Assembly: GCA_900696465.1 (NCBI GenBank)
Contig: CAADGE010000027.1
Span: 186,001-250,000 of the forward strand
DNA length: 64,000 nt
Direction: 5' to 3'
From: an uncultured Planctomycetota bacterium
GTDB lineage: Bacteria; Planctomycetota; Phycisphaerae; UBA1845; UTPLA1
Shown piece after piece: positions 16,304 to 25,746 of the stretch (positions within the stretch are counted from its first letter, which is position 1; each line of letters begins with the position of its first letter). Made by a program: the position numbers and the translations under genes. The notes under the pieces were generated by a model, which made no database searches, had not been told where the DNA came from, and worked only from the letters and a program-made list of their open reading frames with translations.

Positions 16304-17335
16304 ATGTCCGACGTCGAGAAACTCATTATCATCGGCTCCGGTCCCGCCGGATGGACCGCTGCTATCTACGCGGCTCGCGCCAACCTCGATCCGCTTGTCT
16401 TCGCGGGCAGACCCAAGAGTCAGCCGTCAACGATCCTGCCTGGCGGGCAGCTCATGCTCACGACAGAGGTGGAGAATTATCCGGGGTTCCCTGAGGGGAT
16501 CACCGGTCCCAAGCTCATGGCCTGCTTCGAACAGCAGGCCGTGCGATTCGGTACGCGCATCGTCACGGACGACGGTCTCAATCCGGACGTTTCCAATCCT
16601 GACGACGGGCACTCGTACAAGTACCAGGATTGTAAGTCGGTTGATTTCTCGTCGCGGCCGTTCAAGGTGGTCGCAGAGGATGACAAGGTTTATCTTGCCC
16701 ACTCTGTCATCGTCGCTACGGGAGCGACGGCGAACTGGCTGGGTCTTGAAAATGAGCAGCGGCTGGCGCGGAGCGGCGGGGGAGTGTCGGCCTGTGCGGT
16801 GTGCGACGGGGCCATGCCGATCTTCCGCGACAAGGAGCTGGCCGTCGTCGGTGGAGGTGACTCGGCTGTTGAAGAGGCGACCTATCTCACGAAGTTCGCG
16901 AAGAAGGTCCACATGATCCATCGGCGCGACGAGCTACGGGCCAGCAAGATCATGGCAGAGCGGGCACTGTCGAACAAGAAGATCGTGATGCAATGGAACA
17001 AAGTCGTCGTGGATGTGCTCGGTGACGACAGCATCAGGGCCGTCAAACTCAAGGATACGAAGACCGACAAGGAAAGCGAGCTGCCGATCGGCGGTTTGTT
17101 CGTCGCCATCGGACATACACCGGCGACGAAGTTTCTCGACGGCCAGCTAGATCTGGATTCCAAGGGGTATATTAAGCTTAAGGATCCCTACCGTTCGACG
17201 ACCAACATCGACGGCGTGTTCGCGGCGGGCGATTGCGTGGACAGCTTGTACCGACAGGCGGTGACGGCGGCGGGGATGGGCTGCAAGGCGGCGCTGGACG
17301 CAGAGCGCTGGCTCGCCGATCAGGGCGTGCACTAA
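16304..17335 (+). CDS. trxB: Thioredoxin-disulfide reductase
   Basis: 343 aa flavoprotein that reduces thioredoxin with NADPH. FAD-binding GSGPAG is near residue 12, the redox pair is CAVC (about 164-167), NADPH-binding GGGDSAVEEA lies near 184-193, and the C-terminal FAD motif is VFAAGDCVD. The start at 16304 follows AGAGG by 7 nt; the frame is open to 16160 without motif support. Its stop overlaps that of the convergent small gene by 2 nt. Confidence 0.94.
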   Translation: MSDVEKLIIIGSGPAGWTAAIYAARANLDPLVFAGRPKSQPSTILPGGQLMLTTEVENYPGFPEGITGPKLMACFEQQAVRFGTRIVTDDGLNPDVSNPDDGHSYKYQDCKSVDFSSRPFKVVAEDDKVYLAHSVIVATGATANWLGLENEQRLARSGGGVSACAVCDGAMPIFRDKELAVVGGGDSAVEEATYLTKFAKKVHMIHRRDELRASKIMAERALSNKKIVMQWNKVVVDVLGDDSIRAVKLKDTKTDKESELPIGGLFVAIGHTPATKFLDGQLDLDSKGYIKLKDPYRSTTNIDGVFAAGDCVDSLYRQAVTAAGMGCKAALDAERWLADQGVH

Positions 17336-17580
17336 AGCAGGACGGCCACCTCGGAGTCGGCGTCGAGATTCAAGTCGATCAGTTCGCCGTCTGCCCGCTT
17401 GAGACGCAGACGATTTAGCCATAGCTTGTCATTCTTTCCGTGCGCGAACCAGCTACCGGTCGGCATCGGCCGGCAGTAGACGACCTCGCCTTCAATGGCC
17501 GTCTCCCAGTCGCCTTCGCGGGTGTGAACCCTCTGGACGACCCTGACCTTCTGACCGGCTTCGAGTTTGTCGGTAACCAT
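17332..17580 (-). CDS. Small conserved protein, function unknown
   Basis: 82 aa, mostly beta by pattern: 'KVRVVQRVHTREGDWETAIEG', then VVYCRPMPTGSWFAHGKND and KLWLNRLRLKRADGE. Similar short proteins occur in many bacteria, but I know no function for them. The start at MVTDKL (17580) is chosen because GGAG lies 9 nt upstream; ATGs at 17604 and 17631 are in frame. Its TAG and the TAA of trxB share bases on opposite strands. The Gfo/Idh gene ends 60 nt upstream in the same direction. Confidence 0.65.
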   Translation of the reverse strand: MVTDKLEAGQKVRVVQRVHTREGDWETAIEGEVVYCRPMPTGSWFAHGKNDKLWLNRLRLKRADGELIDLNLDADSEVAVLL

Positions 17581-17640
17581 GTCGCGTACTCCGTAGTCGG
17601 GCATTCTGTGCGCGTGGGAGAAGATCGGCAAGCGACGGGT

Positions 17641-18651
17641 TCAGGTATCCCAGCGATGTCGCTGGATGGCGCTCACGATTTCGCTGGCGAGTCGCACGGC
17701 GTCCACGCCGTCTTCGGCGCTGACGGCGGGCGGCCTGCCGGTGCGAACGCTGTCGAGGAAAGATTCCAACTCGGCGCGGAGTGGCTCCACGTCGTCCACC
17801 ATAAGCGGCTCGACCTTGACGAGCTGGCCGAAATCCAGGTCGGCCATCTGGGCGAGGTCTTCGAGCTTTTTGTCCTTGGCCAGCGCAAGGACATCGAGGT
17901 TGGCATCGCGGGTGACGACGATGCCGTTCTTCCGCTGGTAGTCGAGTGACAGATAGGCCGTATCGGAGAAGACGCGGAGTCGCCGGTCGGTCTTGAGGGC
18001 CAGCCGGGAGGCGACCAGGTTGGCCACGGCGCCGTTTTCGAAGACGACGCGAGCATTGGCCACGTCTTCATGGCGCGCCAGCACGTTGACACCAACGGCA
18101 TCGACCTTGACCGGTCGGGAACCGACGAGGTGCAAAATAATATCGATGTCGTGGATCATCATGTCGGCGACGACGCCGATGTCAGCGGATCGGAAGCGAA
18201 AGGGGCTGATCCGCTGGGATTCGATGTATCTGGGACGAATGTTCAGACGCTGAATGGCGCGAACGACCGGATTGAAACGCTCGGTATGGCCTACGGACAG
18301 AAGGGCGCCGGAACTTCGAGCACACCCGAGCAGGGCTTCGGCCTCGGTCACGCTATCGGCGATCGGTTTCTCCACGAGGCAGGCGATGCCGCGCTGGAGC
18401 AGCTTTTCGGTGATCGTCCGGTGGTAGATGGTGGGCACGGCGACCGTGACGGCTTGCACGTCGTCAGGCAGCTCATCCACGGAGGCAAGGGCCCTGGTGT
18501 GGTATTGTCGGGCGATTTCCGCGGCGCGATCGGCGTTGACATCGACGACGGCCACGAGCTGCGACTGCGGCAGCTCATGGTATAACCGCGCGTGATGGCG
18601 CCCCATGTGTCCGACGCCGACGACGGCGGTTCGAATGGGCGATTCGCTCAC
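17641..18651 (-). CDS. Gfo/Idh/MocA oxidoreductase, possibly a UDP-GlcNAc 3-dehydrogenase (GnnA-like)
   Basis: 336 aa. A Rossmann motif VVGVGHMGRHHAR opens the protein, the catalytic EKP (VEKPIA) lies near 94, and the C-terminal half has MIHDIDIILHL, all standard for NAD(P)-dependent Gfo/Idh enzymes. Its GTG/ATG start overlaps the lpxA stop by 4 nt. In bacteria that make amide-linked lipid A from GlcNAc3N, the oxidoreductase GnnA of this family is encoded beside lpxA, with the aminotransferase GnnB. That context suggests a GnnA role, but no gnnB is in this window, so it is inference. Confidence 0.85.
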   Translation of the reverse strand: MSESPIRTAVVGVGHMGRHHARLYHELPQSQLVAVVDVNADRAAEIARQYHTRALASVDELPDDVQAVTVAVPTIYHRTITEKLLQRGIACLVEKPIADSVTEAEALLGCARSSGALLSVGHTERFNPVVRAIQRLNIRPRYIESQRISPFRFRSADIGVVADMMIHDIDIILHLVGSRPVKVDAVGVNVLARHEDVANARVVFENGAVANLVASRLALKTDRRLRVFSDTAYLSLDYQRKNGIVVTRDANLDVLALAKDKKLEDLAQMADLDFGQLVKVEPLMVDDVEPLRAELESFLDSVRTGRPPAVSAEDGVDAVRLASEIVSAIQRHRWDT

Positions 18652-19577
18652 CGGCCGTTCCCCCCGGCGGTGTAGAAGCTGGGCCGTTCACCGTTGCCAT
18701 CGCGTCGGAGCGATTCGAGATAGCGGCCGTAGACGCCGTTATGGATCGAACGCTTGAGGAACTCCACGAGGTAGCGGCAATGTTCGTCGAGATGGCCGGA
18801 GTCCTCGACTTCGGTCAGGCGACGAGCCAGACTGACGGCGCCGTTGCGATCGTCCTTTTTGGCTGGAAGCAGGCCGTACAGGGTGCGCAGGTTGTAATGA
18901 TTCGTGGCCTGGCTCTTTCGCGGAAAGAGCTTTTTGAACATGTCTCGAAGCTGTTGGATCGATTCTTCCTCGAAGCCCCAGCGGCCCAGCCCTTTGACGT
19001 TGACCCCCTGAATCGTGCCCTCGTAGCCGTAGATCATGTAAGGCGGTGCATCCATCGTGCAGCGGGCCATGCCGGTGATGAACGAGTATCGCCCGATGGT
19101 GACGAACTGCTGAATCCCGACGAGGCCGCTGATGGTGACGTGGCTCTCGATGTGCACGTGGCCGGCGACCTGCACCTGGTTCGACAGGATGCAGTGATCA
19201 CCGACGGCGACGTCGTGGGCCAGATGCGTACCGACCTGGAACTGATTGTGGCTGCCGATCTGCGTGATGCCGCCGGCGACCTCCGTGCCGGTGTGGGCGG
19301 TCACGCCCTCGCGGAAGATGTTATGGTCGCCGATGACCAGTTGCGTCGCTTCACCGCGGTACTTAAGGTCCTGCGGTGCGGCGCCGATGACCGTGGCGGG
19401 GTAGAAGAGGTTACCGCTCCCGATGGTCGTGTTACCCAAGATGGTGACATTGGGCATCAGGACCGTGCCGGAACCGATGCGCACCTGCGGTCCTACGTAG
19501 CAGCCCGGACCGATTTCCACGTCGGTCGCGAGTTCTGCCTTGGGGTCCACGGTCGCACTGGGTGCGATTTTCGGCAT
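18648..19577 (-). CDS. lpxA: Acyl-ACP--UDP-N-acetylglucosamine O-acyltransferase
   Basis: 309 aa. It performs the first step of lipid A synthesis. Left-handed beta-helix hexapeptide repeats (IGPGCYVG, IGSGTVL, IGSHNQF) run through the first 190 residues. The catalytic His lies in 'THLAHDVAVGDHCILSN', and the block 'GLVGIQQFVTIGRYSFITGMA' is typical. The C-terminal helical part is about 45 residues longer than in E. coli LpxA (262 aa). The start MPKIAP at 19577 has AGGA about 9 nt upstream; an ATG at 19592 is in frame. The Gfo/Idh gene follows, coupled by 4 nt. Confidence 0.95.
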   Translation of the reverse strand: MPKIAPSATVDPKAELATDVEIGPGCYVGPQVRIGSGTVLMPNVTILGNTTIGSGNLFYPATVIGAAPQDLKYRGEATQLVIGDHNIFREGVTAHTGTEVAGGITQIGSHNQFQVGTHLAHDVAVGDHCILSNQVQVAGHVHIESHVTISGLVGIQQFVTIGRYSFITGMARCTMDAPPYMIYGYEGTIQGVNVKGLGRWGFEEESIQQLRDMFKKLFPRKSQATNHYNLRTLYGLLPAKKDDRNGAVSLARRLTEVEDSGHLDEHCRYLVEFLKRSIHNGVYGRYLESLRRDGNGERPSFYTAGGNGR

Positions 19578-19660
19578 TGCTTGATCCTGCACAGGGCCCG
19601 GACGTGGGAACCCTTCACTTCGTCTGACCGCCCGGCGAGTTGGGGGTCCGGTGATCCATC

Positions 19661-19677
19661 GTAATCCGGAAGATTAC
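19661..19677. promoter_or_regulatory. Palindrome GTAATC-N5-GATTAC upstream of lpxA
   Basis: Perfect 6-bp inverted repeat with a CGGAA centre in the 236-bp space between lpxC-fabZ and lpxA, 84 bp before the lpxA start. It may be a regulator site or small hairpin; no known operator is matched. Confidence 0.3.
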
Positions 19678-19813
19678 GTCAGAATCGCCCGGAAGCAAAG
19701 ACCCGGTCGATCGACCTTGGTGAGTTACGGCAAGCTCCATGCCGGTTGATGCGACAATGCGCACGAGGGCGATGGGGTGTGTGGTCGCACGTTGTTTCTT
19801 TATTTTTAAGTAC

Positions 19814-21124
19814 TTACGACGGCTCAGCATCGACCATCATGAACTTGATTTCGGCCTGCGCGACCAGAGCGTCGCCGACCGTGGCATTGCAGCGAACGTG
19901 GCCGGTCCTGGACTTCACCCGGACCGTACGAACTTCCATCACGAGCTGATCGCCGGGCAGGACCGCCCTGCGAAACTTGACATTGTCCATCGAGAGGAGG
20001 ACGGCGACCTTTCCGGTATGTTCGAGCTTCTGGGCGAGGAGGACGCCCGAGAGCTGTGCCATGGCTTCCAGAATGAGCACGCCGGGCATGATGGGCTGGG
20101 TGGGGTAGTGCCCCTGGAAGAACGGCTCGTTGATTGTGACGTTTTTGATACCTACGGCGCGGTGATCGCCGTCGATCTCGACGACGCGATCGATCAGCAG
20201 GAAGGGGTAACGGTGCGGCAGGATGCGGCGCAACTGGACAGCATCCATGACCGTGGTGGTTCGCAGCCGATGGGCACGTTCGTTGCGCTCGAGGACTTCC
20301 AGCAGCATCCGCACCAATTCATGATTGAGGGCGTGGCCGCTTTTGCGTGCGATGACCTTACCGTGAATCGGCCGGCCGGCGAGGTAAAGGTCGCCGATGA
20401 GGTCGAGTATCTTGTGGCGGACACACTCGTCGGGGAAGCGGAATTCGTTTCCGACGACGCCCTGGGTCCCGATGACGACGACATCGCTGTAGGTCAGGTG
20501 CTTACCAAGGCCGGCGGCCTGGAACTGGCGGGCTTCCTCCTCGAAGAGAAACGTGCGGGCGGTGGCGATTTCGTTTCGAAAGTTGTCTTCGGTGACGCGG
20601 AGCGCGAAAATCTGCCGCGGGACGAGGCCGTCGGGGCCGTAGTCGAGGTCGTAAAGGATGTTGAGGTCTTCGGTGTCCGTGGGGACGGCGATCAACTCGG
20701 CATCGCCCTCGCAGACGCGGACGGTTTCGGTGATGACCAGGGGGTGTTGTTCGGCCTGCTGCTCGACGACACCGGCATTGAGAATGGCGTCGACGAAGTC
20801 CCGGCTGCTGCCGTCACAGCCGGGGAGCTCGCCGCCGGTCAGTTCGATCTCCGCGTTATCGACGGACAATGCGTGGAGCGCGGCCATGCAGTGCTCGACC
20901 GTCTCGATGGCCAGGGTGCCGTTGCGGATGGAGGTGCGGCGGGCGCGCTTGGTGACATTTCCCACGTGAGCGCGGATACGGACCGGTGTCTGTCCGTCGG
21001 TGCGGACGAAGACGATGCCGGTGTCCACGGGGGCGGGCTTGAATCGGACGGTTACCTCTTCACCCGTGAAGAGGCCGCGGCCGTGGACCTCAGCCGTGCT
21101 CTGAATGGTGTGTTGCGGCTTCAA
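19814..21124 (-). CDS. lpxC-fabZ: Fused UDP-3-O-acyl-GlcNAc deacetylase / 3-hydroxyacyl-ACP dehydratase (LpxC-FabZ)
   Basis: About 436 aa. Residues 1-285 are LpxC, the committed Zn-dependent lipid A deacetylase, with ligands in [21 protein letters not shown] and GHALNHE. Residues from about 295 are FabZ, with [13 protein letters not shown] and the catalytic His/Glu in [20 protein letters not shown]. This fusion is known from Bacteroidetes and Planctomycetes and couples lipid A to fatty-acid synthesis. The start is uncertain: TTG at 21124 gives the usual [10 protein letters not shown] beginning, while ATG at 21160 adds 12 residues. Both overlap the end of lpxD, so translation is probably coupled. 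Confidence 0.93.
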   Translation of the reverse strand: MKPQHTIQSTAEVHGRGLFTGEEVTVRFKPAPVDTGIVFVRTDGQTPVRIRAHVGNVTKRARRTSIRNGTLAIETVEHCMAALHALSVDNAEIELTGGELPGCDGSSRDFVDAILNAGVVEQQAEQHPLVITETVRVCEGDAELIAVPTDTEDLNILYDLDYGPDGLVPRQIFALRVTEDNFRNEIATARTFLFEEEARQFQAAGLGKHLTYSDVVVIGTQGVVGNEFRFPDECVRHKILDLIGDLYLAGRPIHGKVIARKSGHALNHELVRMLLEVLERNERAHRLRTTTVMDAVQLRRILPHRYPFLLIDRVVEIDGDHRAVGIKNVTINEPFFQGHYPTQPIMPGVLILEAMAQLSGVLLAQKLEHTGKVAVLLSMDNVKFRRAVLPGDQLVMEVRTVRVKSRTGHVRCNATVGDALVAQAEIKFMMVDAEPS

Positions 21125-22160
21125 GCTTCGCCATTCGCCGAGCGAGTTCGGCGACCTCATCAAAAAGTTTCGGAAGCTTTCGAATCCGCGCCTCCAGTCG
21201 GAATACCTCGGTGCTCTTGCCTGCCGGAGTGCCGAAGAGAATGGCGCCCGGCTGGACATTACCGCGTATGACGCCGCATTGCGCGCCGATGCGGGCTGCA
21301 TCGCCGATCGTAATTCCGTCGGCGACGCCTGCCTGACCGCCGACCAGGACACCGCTTCCGATCCGCACGCTGCCGGCCAGACCGACCTGGGCAGCGATGG
21401 CGCAAAGTGGTCCGATGCGTACATTATGGGCGACTTGGACCATGTTATCAATCTTCGTTCCGCGGCCGATGACCGTGGCACCGATCTTGGCTCGATCCAC
21501 ACAGGCATTGGCCCCGATTTCGACGTCGTCCTCGATGATCACCGTTCCGATGTGCGGAATGCGTCGATGCCGGCCTTCGCGGAAGATGTAGCCAAATCCG
21601 TCCGCCCCGATCACCACACCGGCATGGAGGATGACCTGATTCCCGATGGTGCAGCGGTCGTAAATGACGCAGCGGTCGTAGAGCGTACAGCCCCGACCGA
21701 TGTGTACCCCCGCGCCGATGCTGACGCCTTCGTGGACGATGGTGTCATCGTCGATTCGCGAATCCGGACCGATGACGGTGAGCGCCCCGACGGAGACGTT
21801 CCGACCGAGGACAACCGAGGGATCGACCACGGCGGATGGGTGCACACCAGCAGCCGGCGTGTGCGGCGGTGTCCAGAAGAGTTCGAGTACCTGCGCGACA
21901 GCGAGGGACGGATCCTCGACGAAGATGCCGCGCGGGTGGTTACCGAGCAGCGATTCCTTACCGATGATGGCTGCCGCCTTACTTTGTCGCATGTCGGATG
22001 CGAACTTCGGATCCATGATCCAGGATACGTCGTCGGCCGTCGCATCGAGCAACGTGCTCACGGTTCGTATCGGCTGGGTGGCTTCTTGCGCGGTGCCGGC
22101 GAAGCGGCCCCGGCAGTGAGTGGCAATCTCTGCAATGGTACGGCACGGCGATTCAACCAT
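21090..22160 (-). CDS. lpxD: UDP-3-O-acylglucosamine N-acyltransferase
   Basis: 356 aa. It adds the second acyl chain in lipid A synthesis. An N-terminal uridine-binding domain (about 1-105) precedes many hexapeptide repeats ([11 protein letters not shown] onward). The catalytic His is in '[20 protein letters not shown]', and the block [14 protein letters not shown] is typical. The C-terminal helix ends in [19 protein letters not shown] lies 7 nt before the ATG. It sits 71 nt downstream of ompH and overlaps lpxC-fabZ, the common ompH-lpxD-lpxC-fabZ-lpxA order. Confidence 0.95.
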   Translation of the reverse strand: MVESPCRTIAEIATHCRGRFAGTAQEATQPIRTVSTLLDATADDVSWIMDPKFASDMRQSKAAAIIGKESLLGNHPRGIFVEDPSLAVAQVLELFWTPPHTPAAGVHPSAVVDPSVVLGRNVSVGALTVIGPDSRIDDDTIVHEGVSIGAGVHIGRGCTLYDRCVIYDRCTIGNQVILHAGVVIGADGFGYIFREGRHRRIPHIGTVIIEDDVEIGANACVDRAKIGATVIGRGTKIDNMVQVAHNVRIGPLCAIAAQVGLAGSVRIGSGVLVGGQAGVADGITIGDAARIGAQCGVIRGNVQPGAILFGTPAGKSTEVFRLEARIRKLPKLFDEVAELARRMAKLEAATHHSEHG

Positions 22161-22231
22161 GACTGGGCCTCGTGCAGTGCTTGCGCAGGGCGCGAGCGAT
22201 TCCTCCCGCTATCACGTTGATGAATCGCCGC

Positions 22232-22885
22232 TCAAGGCGCTCCCGCGGGCTGTCCGAGCAATCGCTTGCCGCCGCCCTGTTTGTAAGCGGCATCCAATCG
22301 CCGAATGACCTGATCGGTGATGTCAATGTCCGCCGCGTTCCAGAGCACCTGTCGTTCCTGGATGAAGCGCCGAAGTGCCTGGACGCTCTGCTCGATGTCA
22401 TCGGGCTTGAAGTCGTTTCTCAGCAGCACGACATCATAGCCGCGCTCCCGAGCAATCTCTGATGCGACCTTCATGGTCTGTTCGTAGATCACGCGGGTCC
22501 AGTCGAACTTGTCCTGATCCATCTGCTGCTCGGTTACCTTGAGCCAGACGTTGGCCTCGATGTTCAGCCGGACGAGGTCCTTCCGGCGGGTTACGAAGTC
22601 CTGCGAGCCGGGACGAAAGGCCGACAGCTCGGTCTGTTTATCTTCGATGACCTTGCGGCGCTGCTGGGCCTCCTTGGCGGCCTCCTCCGTCTGAACCTTC
22701 ATGATCTCGTTGAGGTCCTGAATCTGCGCGCACTCGCTGAAGATGCGGACCAGATCAATCACGGCGACGGGGTGGCTGCCGGCGCGCGGCGGGACAGCGT
22801 CATCGGGCGGGCTTTGTGCCACGCTCATGGTACCCAGCACGCCGACGCCGATCATGATTGCGATGATGCGTTTACTTCGATTCAC
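22232..22885 (-). CDS. OmpH/Skp-family periplasmic chaperone
   Basis: 217 aa with a cleavable signal peptide (MNRSKRIIAIMIGVGVLGTMSVAQ). 'VAVIDLVRIFSECAQIQDLN' is the typical start of the mature OmpH domain. A long, highly charged coiled-coil follows (about 60-150), and the end returns to the core with YDVVLLRNDF. Skp holds unfolded outer-membrane proteins in the periplasm. The GTG start has GAGGAGG 7 nt upstream. The bamA gene often found upstream is replaced by an MFS gene. Confidence 0.88.
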   Translation of the reverse strand: MNRSKRIIAIMIGVGVLGTMSVAQSPPDDAVPPRAGSHPVAVIDLVRIFSECAQIQDLNEIMKVQTEEAAKEAQQRRKVIEDKQTELSAFRPGSQDFVTRRKDLVRLNIEANVWLKVTEQQMDQDKFDWTRVIYEQTMKVASEIARERGYDVVLLRNDFKPDDIEQSVQALRRFIQERQVLWNAADIDITDQVIRRLDAAYKQGGGKRLLGQPAGAP

Positions 22886-22978
22886 GGGTCGTCCTCCTCA
22901 TGGATGGATGGCTTCTTCGTTCACTGCGGCGAACGGCGACATTGTCGCGCCGGGTACGCGGAACGCAAGACCGCGTAG

Positions 22979-24283
22979 TCAGCGGGTCAGGCCGCGGCGT
23001 CGCAGCCGGAGCAGCAGCGGGAGCGTGATGGCGGCGCAGAGGACCTGTGTGCAGCCAGTCGCCAGAAAGGTTGCCTGGTAGGCCTCGAGGGTATTGCCAT
23101 GCCGCGTCATCGCGGAGAAGAAAGCGCCGGCGGCGAGCGGCCCGAGCAGAAAGCCGAGGGAGCCGGCGGCATTGAAGCCGGTGAAGACGGCTCCGCGGTG
23201 CGACGACGGCGCCAGATCGGCGCAAAGCGCCAGGTTCGGCGCAAACATAATGGCGCTGACGATGCCAGAGATAATCATGAGCGCACGGAGAGATTCGGCC
23301 GATGCCACGCCGTAGGATGCAAAGACAACGCCGAATGTGGCCGATGCGAGGGCAATGGGCCAGACGCGCCCGATGCGATCGACCAGCCGGCCGGCAGGGT
23401 AGATGAGCACGGCGAAGGGTACGAGGAAGAGAACCAGCAGTCGACTGCGATCGCGCGGTTCGAGTTCGTGAATGTCGGCGAAGTAGAGTACGAGGGTCGA
23501 TACGACGACGCCGACGCAGAAGCGATCGATCAGGGCATAGGCATAAGGCACGGCGAGTTCGCGGCGCTGGGCGAGGATCGCGAGCGCCGCCTTCATCCCG
23601 CCGCGATCGGTTCGTGGGGTGTGTGGTTCGCGTACGAACATGAGCACGCCGACTGCGGCGACGGCGCTGATGCATCCGGCGACGAGGAACGTCCAGTCGG
23701 GCAGGAGCCGCCAGACTTCGCCTCCGGTTCGCGTACCGCAGGCGGTGCCGAACATCATCGCTGAGCCGACGACGCCCATGGCTCGGCCGCGGGATTTCTC
23801 GGCGGCCCATCCGGCGGCGACGGCCATGAGGGTGCTCAGGGCGAGAATGTGTGCAGCGCCTTCGAAGAATCGCAGGATGAGCAGGGTGGCGAGGTTGGGC
23901 GCCCAGCCCATGGCGGCGAGCAGGAGGGCATCGGTGAAGAGTGCCATCGCTGCGACACGTCGACGCGCGCCACCGGCGTCCGAAAGCAGGCCGATCAGGG
24001 GGGCCGCAAGGATCGCCCCGACCATGTTGACGGACATAAAGCTGTGCGTCCAGAACGGGCCGGCTTGGTAGCGAAGGCCGACGAGTTCCTTGAGAGGGGC
24101 GACCAGCATCGTTACCGGCACCATGCACAGAAAGACCATGCCGCTGACCGCGAAGACGGCGCGCAGCGCGGAGATGCTCCGGTCCGAAGGCGCAGCGGCC
24201 GGTGCGGCGGTTGCAGACTGTGTATCGACTTCAGGCAGGCAGGTCGGCACGAATACGATCCCGTCCTTCTCGGCGGTGGTCAT
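22979..24283 (-). CDS. Major facilitator superfamily transporter
   Basis: 434 aa with about 12 hydrophobic segments. The loop 2-3 motif 'GLLSDAGGARRRVAAMALF' and the equivalent 'GRLVDRIGRVWPIALASA' in the second half are the MFS signatures. A cytosolic N-terminal tail of about 40 residues precedes helix 1. Substrate is not predictable; drug or small-solute efflux is the usual guess. The ATG (24283) overlaps the stop of the upstream membrane-protein gene by 4 nt, so the two are coupled. The ompH gene begins 93 nt downstream. Confidence 0.85.
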   Translation of the reverse strand: MTTAEKDGIVFVPTCLPEVDTQSATAAPAAAPSDRSISALRAVFAVSGMVFLCMVPVTMLVAPLKELVGLRYQAGPFWTHSFMSVNMVGAILAAPLIGLLSDAGGARRRVAAMALFTDALLLAAMGWAPNLATLLILRFFEGAAHILALSTLMAVAAGWAAEKSRGRAMGVVGSAMMFGTACGTRTGGEVWRLLPDWTFLVAGCISAVAAVGVLMFVREPHTPRTDRGGMKAALAILAQRRELAVPYAYALIDRFCVGVVVSTLVLYFADIHELEPRDRSRLLVLFLVPFAVLIYPAGRLVDRIGRVWPIALASATFGVVFASYGVASAESLRALMIISGIVSAIMFAPNLALCADLAPSSHRGAVFTGFNAAGSLGFLLGPLAAGAFFSAMTRHGNTLEAYQATFLATGCTQVLCAAITLPLLLRLRRRGLTR

Positions 24284-25590
24284 GGCAACAGGTTGAAATA
24301 CAGGGCGCTCCAGGCCAGCGCCGCCAGGGTCCAGGGGCGGACTCGCGGCGACAGCATCCACGGTGCGATGACCAGCAACCATACGGGGACAAAGTCCAGA
24401 GCATAACGATAGTAGCCGGCGTCGTTCGCTCCGCTGGTGTGGTAGGTCAGCAGTCCGGCCATGACGGCCATCCCTGATAACAGAAGCGCCCGGGGAATGC
24501 AATCAAAGGCCCAGCGGCGGATCGTCAACGGTACGCCGAGCAGCAATGGCATGGTCAGCCAGATGCTGGCGCCGTCGACGCCGGCCGTCTCGGGACGCAA
24601 GGCGCCTGCCCGTATGTCCCACGACGGAAACGCCACATTCATCGCATAGGCATTGTGCGGAACGTAGCGCAGGCCGAAGGTCTGCTCTTGACCACGCCGG
24701 CCGATGGGGTCCGTGCGGCCTTCGTAGAGGCGGGCATATCCGGTCTCAAGCGGATTTCCAAATTTGAGAAAGTTCAACGTCATGGGTACGGCCAGGATGA
24801 CTGTAGCGCCGACTGCGGCGATGCGTACGGCGCGGCGCCTGCGCGCTGCGGATGGCGCGACGTAACAGGCCGGCGTTGTCGGTTGAGGATGGGCCGCCGC
24901 GCCACCCGTGCCGTGTCGCCATGCCAGCCACAGGAGCGCCGGCAGATAAACGATCGTCATCTGGCGTGACCAAGCCGCGAGCATAAGCCCCAGCGCGGCG
25001 GGCCAGATTCGCCGCGGGCCGAGCAGGTCGGCGGCGAAAATGAGCAGTCCGGTGACAGCGAGGACGTGATTGATTTCGTAAATACTCGCGCCGTGGACAC
25101 CGCCCTGGCAGGCCTGCAAGACCGGCAGCAACGGGGTGCCGGCGATGAGATAGCCGGCGAACACGGCGGCCCACGGGCTGGAGCGCGTGACGGTTCGGAA
25201 GGCGGCGTAGGCGGCTATCGGCAGCGGGAGTGCCACGAGTATGGCATAGTGCGGACCGTAGATGCTGCCCGGCGGGTGCCCGCCGATCTCGCCGAGCGTG
25301 GTGCCGATGACAGAGAGGAGGACGAAGGCGAGACCGACGACGTTGTAGCGCCGGTCGCCCTCGCGCGCGACTTCGTAATCATTTTGCTCGAGGTGCAGCC
25401 GGCCCTGCTTCCACATGAGGGCCTCTTCGAGGGCGGCGTTCGTGACCGGCGTAACGTGCCACTGACTAATTCTCACTCGATGTCCGACGGTCAGGTAGAG
25501 CGCGACGAGCATGAGTGCGAAACAGCCGACGACAAGCCCCGCCTGCTCAGCGCCGCGCGAAGGGAGGGATGGAGCTGGTGAGTTGTCCAC
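24280..25590 (-). CDS. Polytopic membrane protein, function unknown
   Basis: 436 aa with roughly 9-11 membrane segments and one larger periplasmic loop near the N-terminus (after VGHRVRISQWHV) plus another near 290-340. The layout recalls GT39/ArnT-type glycosyltransferases or polyprenol-linked sugar transferases, but I find no clear catalytic DE or DD motif in the first loop, so I do not assign it. Start GTG at 25590. An extended -10 box (TGATATAAT) lies just upstream, placing transcription start at or next to the GTG. Coupled to the MFS gene by 4 nt. Confidence 0.75.
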   Translation of the reverse strand: MDNSPAPSLPSRGAEQAGLVVGCFALMLVALYLTVGHRVRISQWHVTPVTNAALEEALMWKQGRLHLEQNDYEVAREGDRRYNVVGLAFVLLSVIGTTLGEIGGHPPGSIYGPHYAILVALPLPIAAYAAFRTVTRSSPWAAVFAGYLIAGTPLLPVLQACQGGVHGASIYEINHVLAVTGLLIFAADLLGPRRIWPAALGLMLAAWSRQMTIVYLPALLWLAWRHGTGGAAAHPQPTTPACYVAPSAARRRRAVRIAAVGATVILAVPMTLNFLKFGNPLETGYARLYEGRTDPIGRRGQEQTFGLRYVPHNAYAMNVAFPSWDIRAGALRPETAGVDGASIWLTMPLLLGVPLTIRRWAFDCIPRALLLSGMAVMAGLLTYHTSGANDAGYYRYALDFVPVWLLVIAPWMLSPRVRPWTLAALAWSALYFNLLP

Positions 25591-25597
25591 GTGGCAG

Positions 25598-25606
25598 ATT
25601 ATATCA
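25598..25606 (-). promoter_or_regulatory. Extended -10 promoter of the 24280-25590 gene (leaderless arrangement)
   Basis: Minus strand TGATATAAT: a perfect TATAAT with the TGn extension and no good -35. The hexamer ends 7 nt before the GTG start at 25590. Confidence 0.6.
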
Positions 25607-25746
25607 GCAACTTGTCAGGGTAGGTCGCATGGGCGACCAACTCCTGGCGGGAGGTTGTAAGGCCGTCGGCGTAACGTGGCATGCCCGGGGTCGCCAGCTC
25701 AGGTCGCCTCCGATTTCGTCTGTTCGAATTTGCATCGGATGTTCGC

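Noticed and set aside
19615-19830. 71-codon minus-strand frame in the lpxC-fabZ to lpxA gap
   Set aside because: It starts within the fabZ end and has no ribosome site; the composition differs from nearby genes. It could be a real small gene, but support is too thin.
25623-25638. GGTCGC-N-GCGACC small palindrome upstream of the membrane-protein promoter
   Set aside because: Short and GC-rich; expected by chance at this base composition.
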